A DNA stretch of 24,168 nt from Bacteroidetes bacterium UBA1947 (GCA_002336915.1 DDET01000017.1:1-24168); one strand, 5' to 3'. Positions 1 through 10,082 are shown, counted from the stretch's first letter. The notes: generated by a model not told the origin, from the letters alone. Numbers and translations are program-made.

Positions 1-3000
1 AGGAAAAGATAAGCTGGGAAGAAGACTGGCTGAATGAAGTACGTGAAAGGGAGAATGAGTTTGGTCGTTTTCCTTATAACTACTTCATCTCTACGCACGA
101 TCATGATGTTGTCATGGGCAATGTGCGTAAGCCCGGAAAAAATCAATACGGCAGGGCTTCAGAAGTGGTATGGCAGGACGGTGATATTAACCAGATACGA
201 GATGCCCTTTATGCCAGTCTTACCCATCAATTTCAAAATCGCTTCAATACCCAACTGTTTGAGAAAGCGCAAACACTCGCCTTACCAGTTTCGGAAAACG
301 AAGGCAAAAAGCTGACTTACCTGCCGATGCCGGAGAGCAAGGCAGAAGTTCCATCAGTACAATTAGGGTTATTTGATACTGCACCAGCAGAACAGATCAA
401 CCGGGCGATGGCCTATATCAATCCGCTCGATGAAACCATCGTACAAAAAACAACGGTCCGCATTGTTGGTACAATCCGTACAACGGATAAGCCGAGCCAC
501 GAAAATGTGGTATTGCTTACCGCAAAGCAGCATAAAAGCAACCGATTTTTATACAAGCTCTATTCCAACGTCAAAGAAGTAAATCAACTGTCTATAAACT
601 GGATGGATGCCCGCTTGTTGGGGCATGAGCTTACAGGTATTTCCAATTACCTTAAACAGTTTGATCACAGTTTCAAATATGAAGGCGATCAAACATTGGA
701 AGGTTTTTTCCGCTTTGAGCAAAATACACCACTTCCTTTTATTGGCCTGAAATCTTATTACCAGGAAGGAACATTGGTGGTGCACATGGGAAGCGTCGGA
801 ACTATAGGTAGTCCCGATCCCGAATATAAACAGGCAGTTTTCCAGCCTCTCGGTCTTCAGGGTAATATTCGCTTCTATGAAAGTTACACTGCTTTACGTG
901 ACGCTTATCTCGAATTATCCGGCAAGGAAGTATCAGGCGAAACCATCACCAATGTTGACAGGGACAGCCTTAACACTACTTATGAAAAGTTTATTGCCGA
1001 ATACGGGCTGTTAAATGGTCCCGATAATCGCAGGCGCATTCTTGAAGATACCGCCTTTGGTGTTATTACGCTTTCCTCTCTCGAACGTAGGGATGGCGAA
1101 ATGTTTGTAAAAGCCGACATCCTTACTCATGCTATCCATCACGTAAAAGAACGGTTCATCACCGATGATCCCATTGAAGCCCTGGCACACAGCCTTAATG
1201 ATACAGGCAGGGTAGATGTAGGGTTTATCAGCGCCGCAATGGGGCTGGAAGAAAACGAGGTGATCGGTCGTCTGGGCAACCATGTGTACCTGAATCCTGC
1301 CAGCAATGAATGGGAAACTGCCGATCAATATTTAAGCGGTAATGTGGTAGAAAAACTAAGACAGGTAGAACATCTGTCCAATGAGTTTCCTGAGAATCCG
1401 CAATATAAACGAAGTGCTGAGGCCATATTAAAGGTGCAGCCGGAGCGTATTCCATTTGAACTACTGGATTTCAATTTGGGTGAACGCTGGATACCCACTT
1501 CTTACTATGACCGTTTCGCAACAGCCCTCTTTGAACAGGACGCTACCATCAATTATTTCGCTTCGCTGGATGCTTTCAAGGTAAGCACCGGGATGAACAT
1601 CAAAGTATCGAGGGAGTTTGCTGTTACACCTAAAAGCGGTCGCACTACTTACGGCTACACGCTGATGGAACATGCGCTGGAGAACACCACTCCTTTCTTT
1701 ACTTATGAAGTAAAGGGGCCGAACAATACAACCATCAGGTTGCCGGATAGTGAAGCTATACAATTGGCTCATCAAAAGATTGAGCAGATCCGAAGCGGTT
1801 TTATCAACTGGCTGAATGAATTGCCCGATACAGAAAAAAAGCACTTAGAGAACCTGTACAACGATACATTCAACTGTTATGTATTACGGGAGTTCGATGG
1901 CACTCACCTGAATTTTCCCGGACTTGATAAAAAGGCTTTGGGCATTGAAGACCTGTACAGCAGTCAGAAGAATGCAGCATGGCGCATTATACAAAACAGG
2001 GGTGCTTTGGTTGACCACGAAGTAGGGTTAGGTAAAACCCTTACCATGATCGTTTCCGCTCAGGAAATGAAACGTTTGGGCATTGTACATAAACCCATGA
2101 TCGTTGCATTGAAGGCCAACGTGAACCAGATTGCCGAAACTTATAAGCAAGCCTATCCAAAAGCCCGCATACTATTTCCTGAACAAAATGATTTTACGCC
2201 AGCACAGCGGCTACGTCTCTTTCATGAAATAAAGAATAACAATTGGGATTGTATCATTCTTACACATGACCAATTCGGAAAAATACCACAGTCACCAGAG
2301 ATACAAAAAGAAATATTCCAGACAGAACTGGACAATGTAGAACGTGACCTGGAAACGGTCAAAGAGCTTGGCGGTGAAATCTCTAAGAAAATGCTTAAAG
2401 GCTTGGAGATACGCAAAAACAACCTGGAAGGCAAGCTGAAGGGGGTGCTTAAAGACATAGAAGAAAAGAAAGATGCAGGTATCAATTTCAGGGATATGGG
2501 CATTGATCACCTCTTTGTGGATGAATCCCATAAGTATAAAAACCTCACGTTTACAACCCGTCACAACCGGGTTGCAGGCTTAGGCAATATGGAAGGCAGC
2601 CAGAAGGCGCTTAATATGCTGTTTGCCGTTCGTGAGTTGCAGAGCCGATTTAACAGCGATCTATGCGTAACCTTCCTTTCCGGCACACCCATATCCAACA
2701 GCCTTACGGAAATGTATCTGCTGTTCAAATACCTCCGTCCGAAAGAAATGGAGCGTCAGCATATTGAGAATTTTGATGGTTGGGCAGCCGTATTCGCACG
2801 TAAGACAACAGACTTTGAGTTTTCAGTAACCAATGAAATCATAGCTAAAGAACGCTTCAGGCATTTTATCAAAGTGCCAGAATTGGCTTTATTCTATAAT
2901 GAAATTACCGACTACAAGACGGCGAAGCATATTAACCTTGACAAGCCTGATCTGAATGAAACGTTGGTGAATATAAAACCAACGCCCGAACAAGTCGAGT

Positions 3001-4643
3001 TCATCAAAAACCTGATGCAATTCGCTAAAACAGGTAATGGCGAACTTATTGGACGTGGCAGGCTAACGCCTGAAGAAGATAAAGGCCGGATGCTGATTGC
3101 CACCAACTATGCAAAAAAGATGGCCGCAGATATGCGACTGATCAGCGAATGGAAGTACAGCGACCATCCTGATAACAAGGTAAACGTCAGCGCCCGCAAG
3201 ATTGCGGAAATCTATAAAGAAACTTTGCAGCATAAGGGTACGCAGATCGTGTTCTCCGATATTGGCACACCTAAACCAAACGGATTCAATATCTACGATG
3301 CGCTTAAAGAAAAGCTCGTAAGGGACTTTGGCATTCCTGAACGTGAGATCAGATTCATACACGACTGGACAGATATTAGAAAGCCCGAGTTGTTCCGAAA
3401 AATGAACCGGGGTGAAATACGCATTTTATTAGGCAGTACCGAAAAGGCCGGCACAGGGTTGAACGTTCAGCAACGTGTAGTGGCAATGCACCATCTGGAT
3501 ATTCCCTGGAAACCTTCAGAGCTGGAGCAACGCAATGGCCGTGGCGCACGCCAGGGCAACCTGATTGCTAAAGAGCACTATGAAAACAAGGTTCGAAACT
3601 ATGTATATGCCGTAGAGCAGTCGCTTGATAATTACAAATTCAATCTCCTGAAAAATAAACAGACGTTCATTTCGCAAATGAAAAACTGTGAGCTGAATGT
3701 CCGCGCTATTGATGAAGGCGCCATGGATGAAAAGAGCGGAATGAACTTCTCCGAATACATCGCTATTCTTTCCGGTGATACATCGCTGTTAGAAAAATCA
3801 AAGCTTGAAAAGAAAATAGCTGTGATGGAAAGCCTGAAGGTCTCTCATTTCAGGGAAGTGTCCCGTAACAAATACCAATTGGAAAGCCTGCAAAACGAGC
3901 AGGCTTCCACGGTCAAAACATTGGACAAGCTACGGACAGATGAGGCGGCGTATAAAAGCGTCCTTCAACTGGATAAGGACGGCGTGAAGGTCAATCTCAT
4001 TAAACTGGATAACATCAGTTCATCAGATAGCGAAGCAATCGGCAAGCATATTATTAAGCTGTACCAGGACTGGAAACCTACGGCTGCAGGTGAGCATACT
4101 GCACAGGTGGGTACATTATATGGATTCAACCTGTATATCCGCAGGCAACAGGAAGCCTACGAAGAAAATGGCGTTTTTGAATACCGCTACTCCAATAGCT
4201 TCTATGCCCAAAGGGACAATGATGGCATTAAATACACCTATAATAATGGCCTTCCAAATACAGATAATCCTAAGCTGGCCGCAAGACATTTCCTTAATGC
4301 CATTGACCGGGTGGAAAGCCTGAAAGATAAATACGAACATACATTGGCTGATCTGACTACGGCCATACCGAAACTGGAACAGCTTACTACGAAGCCTTTT
4401 TTACAGGAGGCTGAATTAACACAAATGAAAAACGAACTGGCTAATCTGGAAAGACAGATAGCCATTAAAATACAGGAAAACCAACTGAAGCAGCAACAGG
4501 TAGCAGAAAACCAGACGGACGAAGCGGCTAAAGTACCTGTCATTCAACTTAACGAAAAACTCAATGGACAAACTGTTCCGAAGGAAGTAATACTTGCCAC
4601 ACAACAAATGGCAGAACGTCTCCGAAGCAGAATGAGATTATAA
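1..4643 (+). CDS. SNF2-type helicase of methylase/helicase (DarB-like) family, 5' partial
   Basis: The frame is open from the first complete codon at base 3 with no stop, so the N-terminus lies outside; the ATG at 114 is internal. Visible helicase motifs are motif I GLGKT (2025-2039), motif II VDESH (2517-2531), motif III LSGTP (2676-2690) and motif VI QRNGRGARQGN (3528-3560), preceded by the motif V-like stretch GSTEKAGTGLN. This is a complete superfamily 2 SNF2-like core. Long charged, probably coiled-coil segments surround it, for example between motifs I and II and at the C-terminus. Proteins of this type in Bacteroidetes mobile elements usually carry an N6-adenine methylase domain upstream of the helicase, like phage P1 DarB, and are thought to protect incoming DNA from restriction. 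The methylase part would be outside the window. The role is inferred from the family; the helicase call is secure. It precedes the tra operon by about 20 bp. Confidence 0.85.
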   Translation, partial: EKISWEEDWLNEVRERENEFGRFPYNYFISTHDHDVVMGNVRKPGKNQYGRASEVVWQDGDINQIRDALYASLTHQFQNRFNTQLFEKAQTLALPVSENEGKKLTYLPMPESKAEVPSVQLGLFDTAPAEQINRAMAYINPLDETIVQKTTVRIVGTIRTTDKPSHENVVLLTAKQHKSNRFLYKLYSNVKEVNQLSINWMDARLLGHELTGISNYLKQFDHSFKYEGDQTLEGFFRFEQNTPLPFIGLKSYYQEGTLVVHMGSVGTIGSPDPEYKQAVFQPLGLQGNIRFYESYTALRDAYLELSGKEVSGETITNVDRDSLNTTYEKFIAEYGLLNGPDNRRRILEDTAFGVITLSSLERRDGEMFVKADILTHAIHHVKERFITDDPIEALAHSLNDTGRVDVGFISAAMGLEENEVIGRLGNHVYLNPASNEWETADQYLSGNVVEKLRQVEHLSNEFPENPQYKRSAEAILKVQPERIPFELLDFNLGERWIPTSYYDRFATALFEQDATINYFASLDAFKVSTGMNIKVSREFAVTPKSGRTTYGYTLMEHALENTTPFFTYEVKGPNNTTIRLPDSEAIQLAHQKIEQIRSGFINWLNELPDTEKKHLENLYNDTFNCYVLREFDGTHLNFPGLDKKALGIEDLYSSQKNAAWRIIQNRGALVDHEVGLGKTLTMIVSAQEMKRLGIVHKPMIVALKANVNQIAETYKQAYPKARILFPEQNDFTPAQRLRLFHEIKNNNWDCIILTHDQFGKIPQSPEIQKEIFQTELDNVERDLETVKELGGEISKKMLKGLEIRKNNLEGKLKGVLKDIEEKKDAGINFRDMGIDHLFVDESHKYKNLTFTTRHNRVAGLGNMEGSQKALNMLFAVRELQSRFNSDLCVTFLSGTPISNSLTEMYLLFKYLRPKEMERQHIENFDGWAAVFARKTTDFEFSVTNEIIAKERFRHFIKVPELALFYNEITDYKTAKHINLDKPDLNETLVNIKPTPEQVEFIKNLMQFAKTGNGELIGRGRLTPEEDKGRMLIATNYAKKMAADMRLISEWKYSDHPDNKVNVSARKIAEIYKETLQHKGTQIVFSDIGTPKPNGFNIYDALKEKLVRDFGIPEREIRFIHDWTDIRKPELFRKMNRGEIRILLGSTEKAGTGLNVQQRVVAMHHLDIPWKPSELEQRNGRGARQGNLIAKEHYENKVRNYVYAVEQSLDNYKFNLLKNKQTFISQMKNCELNVRAIDEGAMDEKSGMNFSEYIAILSGDTSLLEKSKLEKKIAVMESLKVSHFREVSRNKYQLESLQNEQASTVKTLDKLRTDEAAYKSVLQLDKDGVKVNLIKLDNISSSDSEAIGKHIIKLYQDWKPTAAGEHTAQVGTLYGFNLYIRRQQEAYEENGVFEYRYSNSFYAQRDNDGIKYTYNNGLPNTDNPKLAARHFLNAIDRVESLKDKYEHTLADLTTAIPKLEQLTTKPFLQEAELTQMKNELANLERQIAIKIQENQLKQQQVAENQTDEAAKVPVIQLNEKLNGQTVPKEVILATQQMAERLRSRMRL

Positions 4644-4663
4644 ACCAATTAAAGGAAATGGTT

Positions 4664-4993
4664 ATGGCAAATAGTGTATATCAGATCAACAAAGGAATTA
4701 ACCAGAGCATAGAGTTCAAGGGTTTGAAAGCGCAGTATATATGGTATTTGGGCGGAGGTGTTGTTGCCCTGCTTATCGTCTTTGCGGTAATGTATATCAT
4801 CGGCTTGCCTACATACCTGTGTATCGGCATTATCCTATCCGCAGGAGCATTCCTCGTCATGAAGATCTACGCCATGAGCAATACGTATGGAGAGTATGGC
4901 TTGATGAAAGCCCTTGCCCGTAAACAAGTCCCGAAGCTCATCAAATCGCGGAGCAGAAATTTTTTTATAGGAACTAAAGAAAAACAATCATGA
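4664..4993 (+). CDS. traF: Conjugative transposon protein TraF (DUF4133)
   Basis: Small inner-membrane protein of about 109 residues. The N-terminus reads INKGIN...EFKGLKAQYIWYL, the hallmark of Bacteroidetes TraF/DUF4133. Two hydrophobic segments follow (roughly residues 27-45 and 50-68), then YGEYGLMKALARKQ and a basic tail. The family resembles VirB3 in size and position and is expected to anchor the TraG ATPase at the membrane. An ATG at 4658 is also in frame, but the AGG at 4653-4655 is only 2 nt from it and 8 nt from the ATG at 4664, so 4664 is preferred. The stop overlaps the next start as ATGA (4990-4993), which indicates translational coupling. The usual upstream partner TraE (DUF4134) is not present between this gene and the helicase. 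Confidence 0.87.
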   Translation: MANSVYQINKGINQSIEFKGLKAQYIWYLGGGVVALLIVFAVMYIIGLPTYLCIGIILSAGAFLVMKIYAMSNTYGEYGLMKALARKQVPKLIKSRSRNFFIGTKEKQS

Positions 4994-5817
4994 AAAGAGA
5001 ATTGCCGGTGTATAGCATCGAAGGAACCGACTTTGTAGTTGATGTAGCTAACCTACAGCTTAGCGAAAAGGCAAACCCGGAAAACGTAATATCTCTGTCA
5101 GATATGCGGGATGTAGGCGATGGATATGTATTTGATTACAGCCCTAAAGAAAAGAACATACCGATACTGTTCAGTGATGATACAGATGTGAGAACAGTTA
5201 AAATACCTGAGCTGGTACAGCTTGACCCTATTGGAATGTCGGAAAAATATGGCTGTTCCATTCACGAGATGCAGGGCAAAACAGATTTTTCATTAATGGT
5301 AGATCAGCAGGCTCTCGGAAGAAGATTAATGGGACAACTACCGACGGTAGATATTGCCGGTCATACCTTCTTTGTTGATATCCGTATGGACATGCTTCGT
5401 CCTAAAGACGATTTTCTTTCCAAAGGAATCGTATTAAGCCAGATTGATCATTTCTATGATGATGATCGTAAAGTTTACACCATTCCTTACAATCCAAAGA
5501 CGCATGAATTTCAGGATCTGGAATACGATAACATTACGTCTATTCCCAAAGACCTTATCGTTGTTTCGTTCCCTCACGAAAGTGTGTTAGACCCAATAGG
5601 ATATAACCGGAAGGGCGGCTGGGATGAAACATACGGATTAAAAGAAACCAATGTAAAATCTAAGTTCGAGGCAAAAGTGGTGGGTTGGAAGGAAACCGGC
5701 ATCGAAGCAACGATACAAAAAAACATCAACAAGCAGCACAAGCAACAAAAGCTGCCTAAACAAACCGATAAAGAACAAAAGGCTGGCAAGCGGCAACGCA
5801 GAGGGCCAAAGCTATAA
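4990..5817 (+). CDS. Hypothetical protein between TraF and TraG
   Basis: A 275-residue protein, start fixed by the ATGA overlap with traF. I do not recognise a named family. It has no signal peptide and no transmembrane segment, so it is probably cytoplasmic. It is acidic and mixed alpha/beta in composition over the first 230 residues, with DYSPKEKNIPILF near residue 50 and SFPHESVLDPIGYNRKGGWDETYG near residue 200. The last 40 residues are rich in Lys, Gln and Arg and look disordered or nucleic-acid binding. Its place between the VirB3-like and VirB4-like genes suggests an accessory role in transfer, but this rests on context only. Confidence 0.8.
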   Translation: MKRELPVYSIEGTDFVVDVANLQLSEKANPENVISLSDMRDVGDGYVFDYSPKEKNIPILFSDDTDVRTVKIPELVQLDPIGMSEKYGCSIHEMQGKTDFSLMVDQQALGRRLMGQLPTVDIAGHTFFVDIRMDMLRPKDDFLSKGIVLSQIDHFYDDDRKVYTIPYNPKTHEFQDLEYDNITSIPKDLIVVSFPHESVLDPIGYNRKGGWDETYGLKETNVKSKFEAKVVGWKETGIEATIQKNINKQHKQQKLPKQTDKEQKAGKRQRRGPKL

Positions 5818-5861
5818 TACTGCCGGGTCGCAGTAAGTGAGAACAGGTAAAATAAAGTGAG

Positions 5862-8330
5862 ATGGAAAAAGTGTTGGATGATATATTACCAATAATGGAT
5901 GTGGAGCATGACTGCATCCTAAGCAAGCAAGGCGATGTAACAGTCGTTTTTAAGGCAGACCTGCCGGAAATATTTACTCTTTCCGATCAGGAATATGAAG
6001 CCTTTCATCAGGCTTGGATAAAAGCGATTAAGGTGCTTCCCAAATTTAGTGTGTTCCACAAACAGGATTGGTTTCTGGAAAGCAATCATAAACCCGACTT
6101 TTCAAAAGAAAATACCAGCTTTCTCAGCCGGGCCAGCGAACGGTTCTTTAATGAACGTCCTTTTCTCGCTCATACCTGCTATATCATGCTTACCAAAAAG
6201 CCGGAAGGACGAAAAACAGCCAGCTCGATGTTTTCAAGCCTCTTGCGGAAATCTATAGTGCCGGAAGAAACGTTAAAACCGCAAATGCTACAGGACTTTC
6301 TTGACAGTACAGGACAATTCAAGCGGATCATGGAGGATAGCGGGTTTGTGAAGCTCACAAGATTAAGAGAAAAGGAACTGCGCAGCCATAGCCGTAAAAT
6401 GGGATTGATAGAACAGTATTGTTACCTGTCTGAGCGAAATGATAGCTTCCTGATGGGCGACATCATTTTTGATGAAGCGATGCGTGTTGGCGATAAATAT
6501 TGCCAGCTATATACGTTGGGCGATGCAGTGGATCTTCCGGCATTATGCGGCAGCCGTATCAACTACGATAAATACAGTACAGACAAAACGAAGTTCAGTG
6601 TTGGCTTTGCTTCCACTCTGGGACAGCTTTTGCCCTGCAATCACATTTACAATCAATACATATTTATTGAAGATGCTCATAAAACCATCCAAAAGCTGGA
6701 GAGTAAAAGACTAAGGCTGCAATCTCTTTCCGCATACAGCAGGGAGAATTTAATTGCAAGGGATGCTACCAACGATTTTCTGAACGAAGCCATCAGCCAG
6801 CAACGGTTGCCGGTCAAGGCGCATTTCAATGTGCTTGTATGGACAGACAACAAAGAGGAACTAAAAGACCTGAAGAATATGATATCCTCTGCACTGGCAC
6901 AGATGGATGCAGTAGCCAAACAGGAAACCATTGGTGCTCCGCAGATATTTTGGGCAGGCATTCCAGGGAATGCCGCAGACTTCCCGATGAATGATACGTT
7001 TGATACGTTTGCGGAACAGGGAACCTGTTTCCTAAACCTCGAAACCGGCTACCGATCTTCTTTAAGTCCGATAGGTATTCGCATGGGCGACCGGCTTACA
7101 GGCAAGCCCGTTCATGTGGACATTAGCGACGAGCCTATGAAAATGGGCATCTGCACAAACAGGAACAAATTCATACTTGGGCCTTCCGGTAGCGGAAAAT
7201 CATTTTTCACCAACCACATGGTACGCAGCTATTATGAGCAAGGTACGCATATCGTGCTGGTGGATGTGGGGCATAGTTATAAAGGACTTTGCGACATGGT
7301 GAAGGGCTATTACTTCACTTACAGCGAAGACAATCCCATCCGCTTCAATCCCTTTTACATAGGCGAAGGCGATAGCCTTGATACCGAAAAGAAAGAAAGC
7401 ATCAAGACACTGCTCCTGGCGCTGTGGAAGAAAGACGATGAGGCATTCAAGCGGAGCGAATACGTTGCCCTGTCAAATGCCATTGGCGGTTACTACAGTT
7501 ATCTGGAAAAAAATACGGCTGTGTTTCCCTGTTTCAACAGTTTCTATGCTTTTCTGCGGGATGAATACACGCAGGTGCTGGAGGGTGACAGGGTAAAAGA
7601 AAAGGATTTCGATATAGACAACTTTCTCTATGTGCTGCGCCCTTACTACGAAGGCGGCGAATTTGATTACCTGCTGAACGCTACCGAAAACCTGAATTTG
7701 TTGCAGGAAAGGTTTATCGTGTTTGAACTGGACAACATTAAGGATCACCCTATCCTGTTTCCGGTAGTAACCATTATTATCATGGAGGTTTTCATCAACA
7801 AAATGCGGAAGATGAAAGGCATCCGCAAAATGATATTGATAGAAGAAGCCTGGAAAGCCTTAATGAAAGAAGGCTTTGCCGAATATATCAAATATCTGTT
7901 CAAAACAGTCCGCAAATTCTTCGGTGAAGCAATCGTGGTAACACAGGAAGTGGAAGACATCATTTCTTCTCCGGTGGTAAAGCAAGCCATCATCAATAAT
8001 AGTGATTGCAAAATCCTGCTCGACCAAAGCAAGTACCAGAACAAATTTGATCAGATACAGGAACTATTGGGGCTAACGGAAAAAGAAAAAGCATTGGTAC
8101 TCTCGGTCAATAAGTCCAATGATCCCGCTAAGAAATATAAAGAGGTATTCATCAGCTTGGGCGGTATGATGAGTAAAGTGTACCGAACAGAAGTAAGTCT
8201 TGAAGAATATCTCGCATACACTACCGAACAAACAGAGAAGGTAAAGCTGATGGAATACGCTGCAAAGTTTGATGGAGACATACGCAAAGGCATTGCGGCA
8301 ATGGCAGAAGACATTAGGAATAAAAGTTAA
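5862..8330 (+). CDS. traG: TraG family conjugative transposon ATPase (VirB4-like)
   Basis: An 822-residue cytoplasmic-face ATPase that would energise assembly of the mating channel. The Walker A motif GPSGSGKS lies at residues 440-447 (nt 7179-7202). The Walker B region ILIEEAW has its acidic pair at residues 661-662. A later RKFFGEAIVVTQEVEDI stretch fits the motif following Walker B in VirB4/TraG ATPases. The N-terminal half matches the Bacteroides TraG N-terminal domain in style, opening with a short IMDVEHDCILSKQGDVTVVF strand-rich stretch. Length is normal for the family. It starts 44 bp after the preceding gene with GTGAG just before the ATG. In Bacteroidetes nomenclature TraG is the VirB4 equivalent, not the VirD4 coupling protein. 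Confidence 0.95.
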   Translation: MEKVLDDILPIMDVEHDCILSKQGDVTVVFKADLPEIFTLSDQEYEAFHQAWIKAIKVLPKFSVFHKQDWFLESNHKPDFSKENTSFLSRASERFFNERPFLAHTCYIMLTKKPEGRKTASSMFSSLLRKSIVPEETLKPQMLQDFLDSTGQFKRIMEDSGFVKLTRLREKELRSHSRKMGLIEQYCYLSERNDSFLMGDIIFDEAMRVGDKYCQLYTLGDAVDLPALCGSRINYDKYSTDKTKFSVGFASTLGQLLPCNHIYNQYIFIEDAHKTIQKLESKRLRLQSLSAYSRENLIARDATNDFLNEAISQQRLPVKAHFNVLVWTDNKEELKDLKNMISSALAQMDAVAKQETIGAPQIFWAGIPGNAADFPMNDTFDTFAEQGTCFLNLETGYRSSLSPIGIRMGDRLTGKPVHVDISDEPMKMGICTNRNKFILGPSGSGKSFFTNHMVRSYYEQGTHIVLVDVGHSYKGLCDMVKGYYFTYSEDNPIRFNPFYIGEGDSLDTEKKESIKTLLLALWKKDDEAFKRSEYVALSNAIGGYYSYLEKNTAVFPCFNSFYAFLRDEYTQVLEGDRVKEKDFDIDNFLYVLRPYYEGGEFDYLLNATENLNLLQERFIVFELDNIKDHPILFPVVTIIIMEVFINKMRKMKGIRKMILIEEAWKALMKEGFAEYIKYLFKTVRKFFGEAIVVTQEVEDIISSPVVKQAIINNSDCKILLDQSKYQNKFDQIQELLGLTEKEKALVLSVNKSNDPAKKYKEVFISLGGMMSKVYRTEVSLEEYLAYTTEQTEKVKLMEYAAKFDGDIRKGIAAMAEDIRNKS

Positions 8331-8340
8331 AAAATATCCG

Positions 8341-8736
8341 ATGAAACTGAAAAAACTGATACGGGATCTGTGCTGCGCAATTAAGGTAATCGTGCATTTT
8401 GGCAGGGAGCATCATGACACCATTTCTATGATGCCGGGTATATATGCAAAACAAATATTGCACAATGACACGGTTGCAGGAGTGGATACAATCGTGAACA
8501 TAACATCCTGTGGCAGCTTTTATAAAATCACACGTACCGATTACATCAGCAACATACCTGAGAATGAAGAAACGTGGCTTGCTACCTACGGATGGCATTC
8601 CAACGGGCATCTGATTGAAATAGGCGGTGACCGGTACTGCATTTTTGATACGGTTTCAAAATCGTTGTACCTCGAAAAGCTGACGGAACAAGGAAAGACA
8701 ACAATTGAATTATTTACTAAAATCTTGAAGCAATGA
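8341..8736 (+). CDS. Hypothetical protein in tra operon
   Basis: A predicted 131-residue protein. The ATG at 8341 is preferred because it lies 10 bp after the traG stop; an in-frame ATG at 8269 would overlap traG by 62 bp. The first 25 residues are basic and moderately hydrophobic (LKKLIRDLCCAIKVIV), but no clear signal peptide is seen. The remainder has a mixed strand-rich composition, with GYGWHSNGHLIEIGG-like character around residues 85-105. No family is recognised. The stop overlaps the start of the next gene as ATGA (8733-8736), which supports it as a true operon member. Confidence 0.7.
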   Translation: MKLKKLIRDLCCAIKVIVHFGREHHDTISMMPGIYAKQILHNDTVAGVDTIVNITSCGSFYKITRTDYISNIPENEETWLATYGWHSNGHLIEIGGDRYCIFDTVSKSLYLEKLTEQGKTTIELFTKILKQ

Positions 8737-9419
8737 AAAAATATGTAAGAATGATGCTTGTGGCTTTTTGCATTTCCTTCACCGTTCTTCCGGTACAGCA
8801 GGCAAATGCAACACCAATAGCTATACTGGAGATCATCAAGGCGGCGGTCAAAAAAGTGATAAAGGCGGTTGACTTAAAAATTCAGCGTTTGCAGAATAAA
8901 ACGATCTGGTTACAGAATGCGCAGAAGACACTGGAAAACACTTTATCTAAGTTGAAACTGGATAAAATTTCTGACTGGACTGAAAAGCAAAAAGAACAGT
9001 ACCGCAAATATTACGAAGAACTGGCGCAAGTAAAAGCAATTATCTCCTATTACCAACGCATCCGGGATATTACCAAAAAGCAATTGCGCCTTGTGGACGA
9101 ATACAACAGGTCATGGGCACTCATCCGGCAGGACAGCCGCTTTACAGCAAAAGAGGTGATGTACATGGAAAAAGTGTATTCTGGTATTCTCGATGAGAGC
9201 CTGAAGAACATTGATCAAATCAATCTCATTATTAAATCCTTCACCACGAAGATGAGTGATGCCAAAAGGCTGGAATTGATCAACAATGCAGCCGACCAGG
9301 TAGATGCCAACTACTCTGATCTGGTACAGTTCAACACGCAGAACACATTACTAAGCCTTCAGCGTGCTAAGACCGAAACTGAAGTGCAGGCAGTTAAAAA
9401 ATTATATGGACTTCCTTAA
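8733..9419 (+). CDS. traI: Conjugal transfer protein TraI (Bacteroidetes type, exported)
   Basis: A 228-residue protein with a signal peptide ending near NANA (about residue 27), so it is periplasmic or peripheral. The mature part is almost all helical and includes a KLQRLQNKTIWLQNAQKTLEN-like coiled coil and the tail LLSLQRAKT...VKKLYGLP typical of proteins annotated TraI in Bacteroidetes conjugative elements. It is not a relaxase like F-plasmid TraI. The C-terminal two thirds align with the two following gene products: RDITKKQLRLVDEYNRSW, then MEKVYSGILDESLKN, then MSDAKRLELI, then LLSLQRAKTE. It is therefore the first of three tandem paralogues. It overlaps the previous gene by 4 nt. Confidence 0.87.
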   Translation: MKKYVRMMLVAFCISFTVLPVQQANATPIAILEIIKAAVKKVIKAVDLKIQRLQNKTIWLQNAQKTLENTLSKLKLDKISDWTEKQKEQYRKYYEELAQVKAIISYYQRIRDITKKQLRLVDEYNRSWALIRQDSRFTAKEVMYMEKVYSGILDESLKNIDQINLIIKSFTTKMSDAKRLELINNAADQVDANYSDLVQFNTQNTLLSLQRAKTETEVQAVKKLYGLP

Positions 9420-9429
9420 ATCAACACGT

Positions 9430-10080
9430 ATGAAAAAGATAATCTTATTTCTAATACTGTTCGTATCGGCAGGGAGCAGTCTGAAAGCACAAACTTTTGC
9501 AGAATGGTTTCAGCAAAAAAAGACACAGAAGAAATACCTGATCCAACAAATAGCGGCACTTCAGGTGTATATCGGGTATGCAAAAAAGGGGTACAATATA
9601 GCCAAAGAGGGCCTAACTACTATTGGAGGTTTCACCAGGGGAGAATTTAATCTGCACACAGATTATTTCAATTCATTGAAATCCGTTAACCCCGAAATCA
9701 AGCGATATGCAAGGGTTGCAGACATAGTAGCCTTACAGCTCAAAATTGTACAAAACTATAACCGTACATACCGCAGGCTTAACGGCAGCGATGCCCTTTC
9801 AAATAATGAACTGGCATACGTCCGCAGGGTCTTCAGCAGGCTGCTTGATGATTGCGATAAAACACTGGATGAGCTTATCACCTTTACCACCGATGGAAAA
9901 ATGGAAATGAAGGATGATGAGCGCATGAAGAGGATTGATATGCTATACCTGGATATGCAGGATAAGTTCACATTCTCTCAGAGCTTTTCTAATGATGCTG
10001 TATCACTTGCAGCATCAAGGTTGAAAGAGAAAACAGACGTACAAACCAGCCGTGTACTGCATGGCATTAAAAACGAGTAA
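9430..10080 (+). CDS. TerB-like exported protein, tra operon paralogue 2
   Basis: About 216 residues. The start at 9430 gives a textbook signal peptide (MKKIILFLILFVSAGSSLKAQ), whereas the longer frame from 9364 would run back into traI. The mature protein is helical, with RVADIVALQLKIVQNYNR, NNELAYVRRVFSRLLDD and MKDDERMKRIDMLYLDMQDK in order. Proteins of this type are commonly annotated 'TerB family tellurite resistance protein', but here the location and signal peptide point to a periplasmic transfer component, not tellurite resistance. It is paralogous to both neighbours and lies 10 bp after traI and 2 bp before the next gene. Confidence 0.85.
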   Translation: MKKIILFLILFVSAGSSLKAQTFAEWFQQKKTQKKYLIQQIAALQVYIGYAKKGYNIAKEGLTTIGGFTRGEFNLHTDYFNSLKSVNPEIKRYARVADIVALQLKIVQNYNRTYRRLNGSDALSNNELAYVRRVFSRLLDDCDKTLDELITFTTDGKMEMKDDERMKRIDMLYLDMQDKFTFSQSFSNDAVSLAASRLKEKTDVQTSRVLHGIKNE

Positions 10081-10082
10081 CG

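Noticed and set aside
34..315. 93-residue frame at the left edge
   Set aside because: It is a shadow of the helicase frame, which is open from base 3 through this region.
8269..8340. Extended start of the small gene after traG
   Set aside because: It would overlap traG by 62 bp; the ATG at 8341 follows the traG stop directly.
8733..9419. TraI as a relaxase
   Set aside because: It is a 228-residue exported helical protein with no relaxase histidine triad; the name is only the Bacteroidetes series letter.
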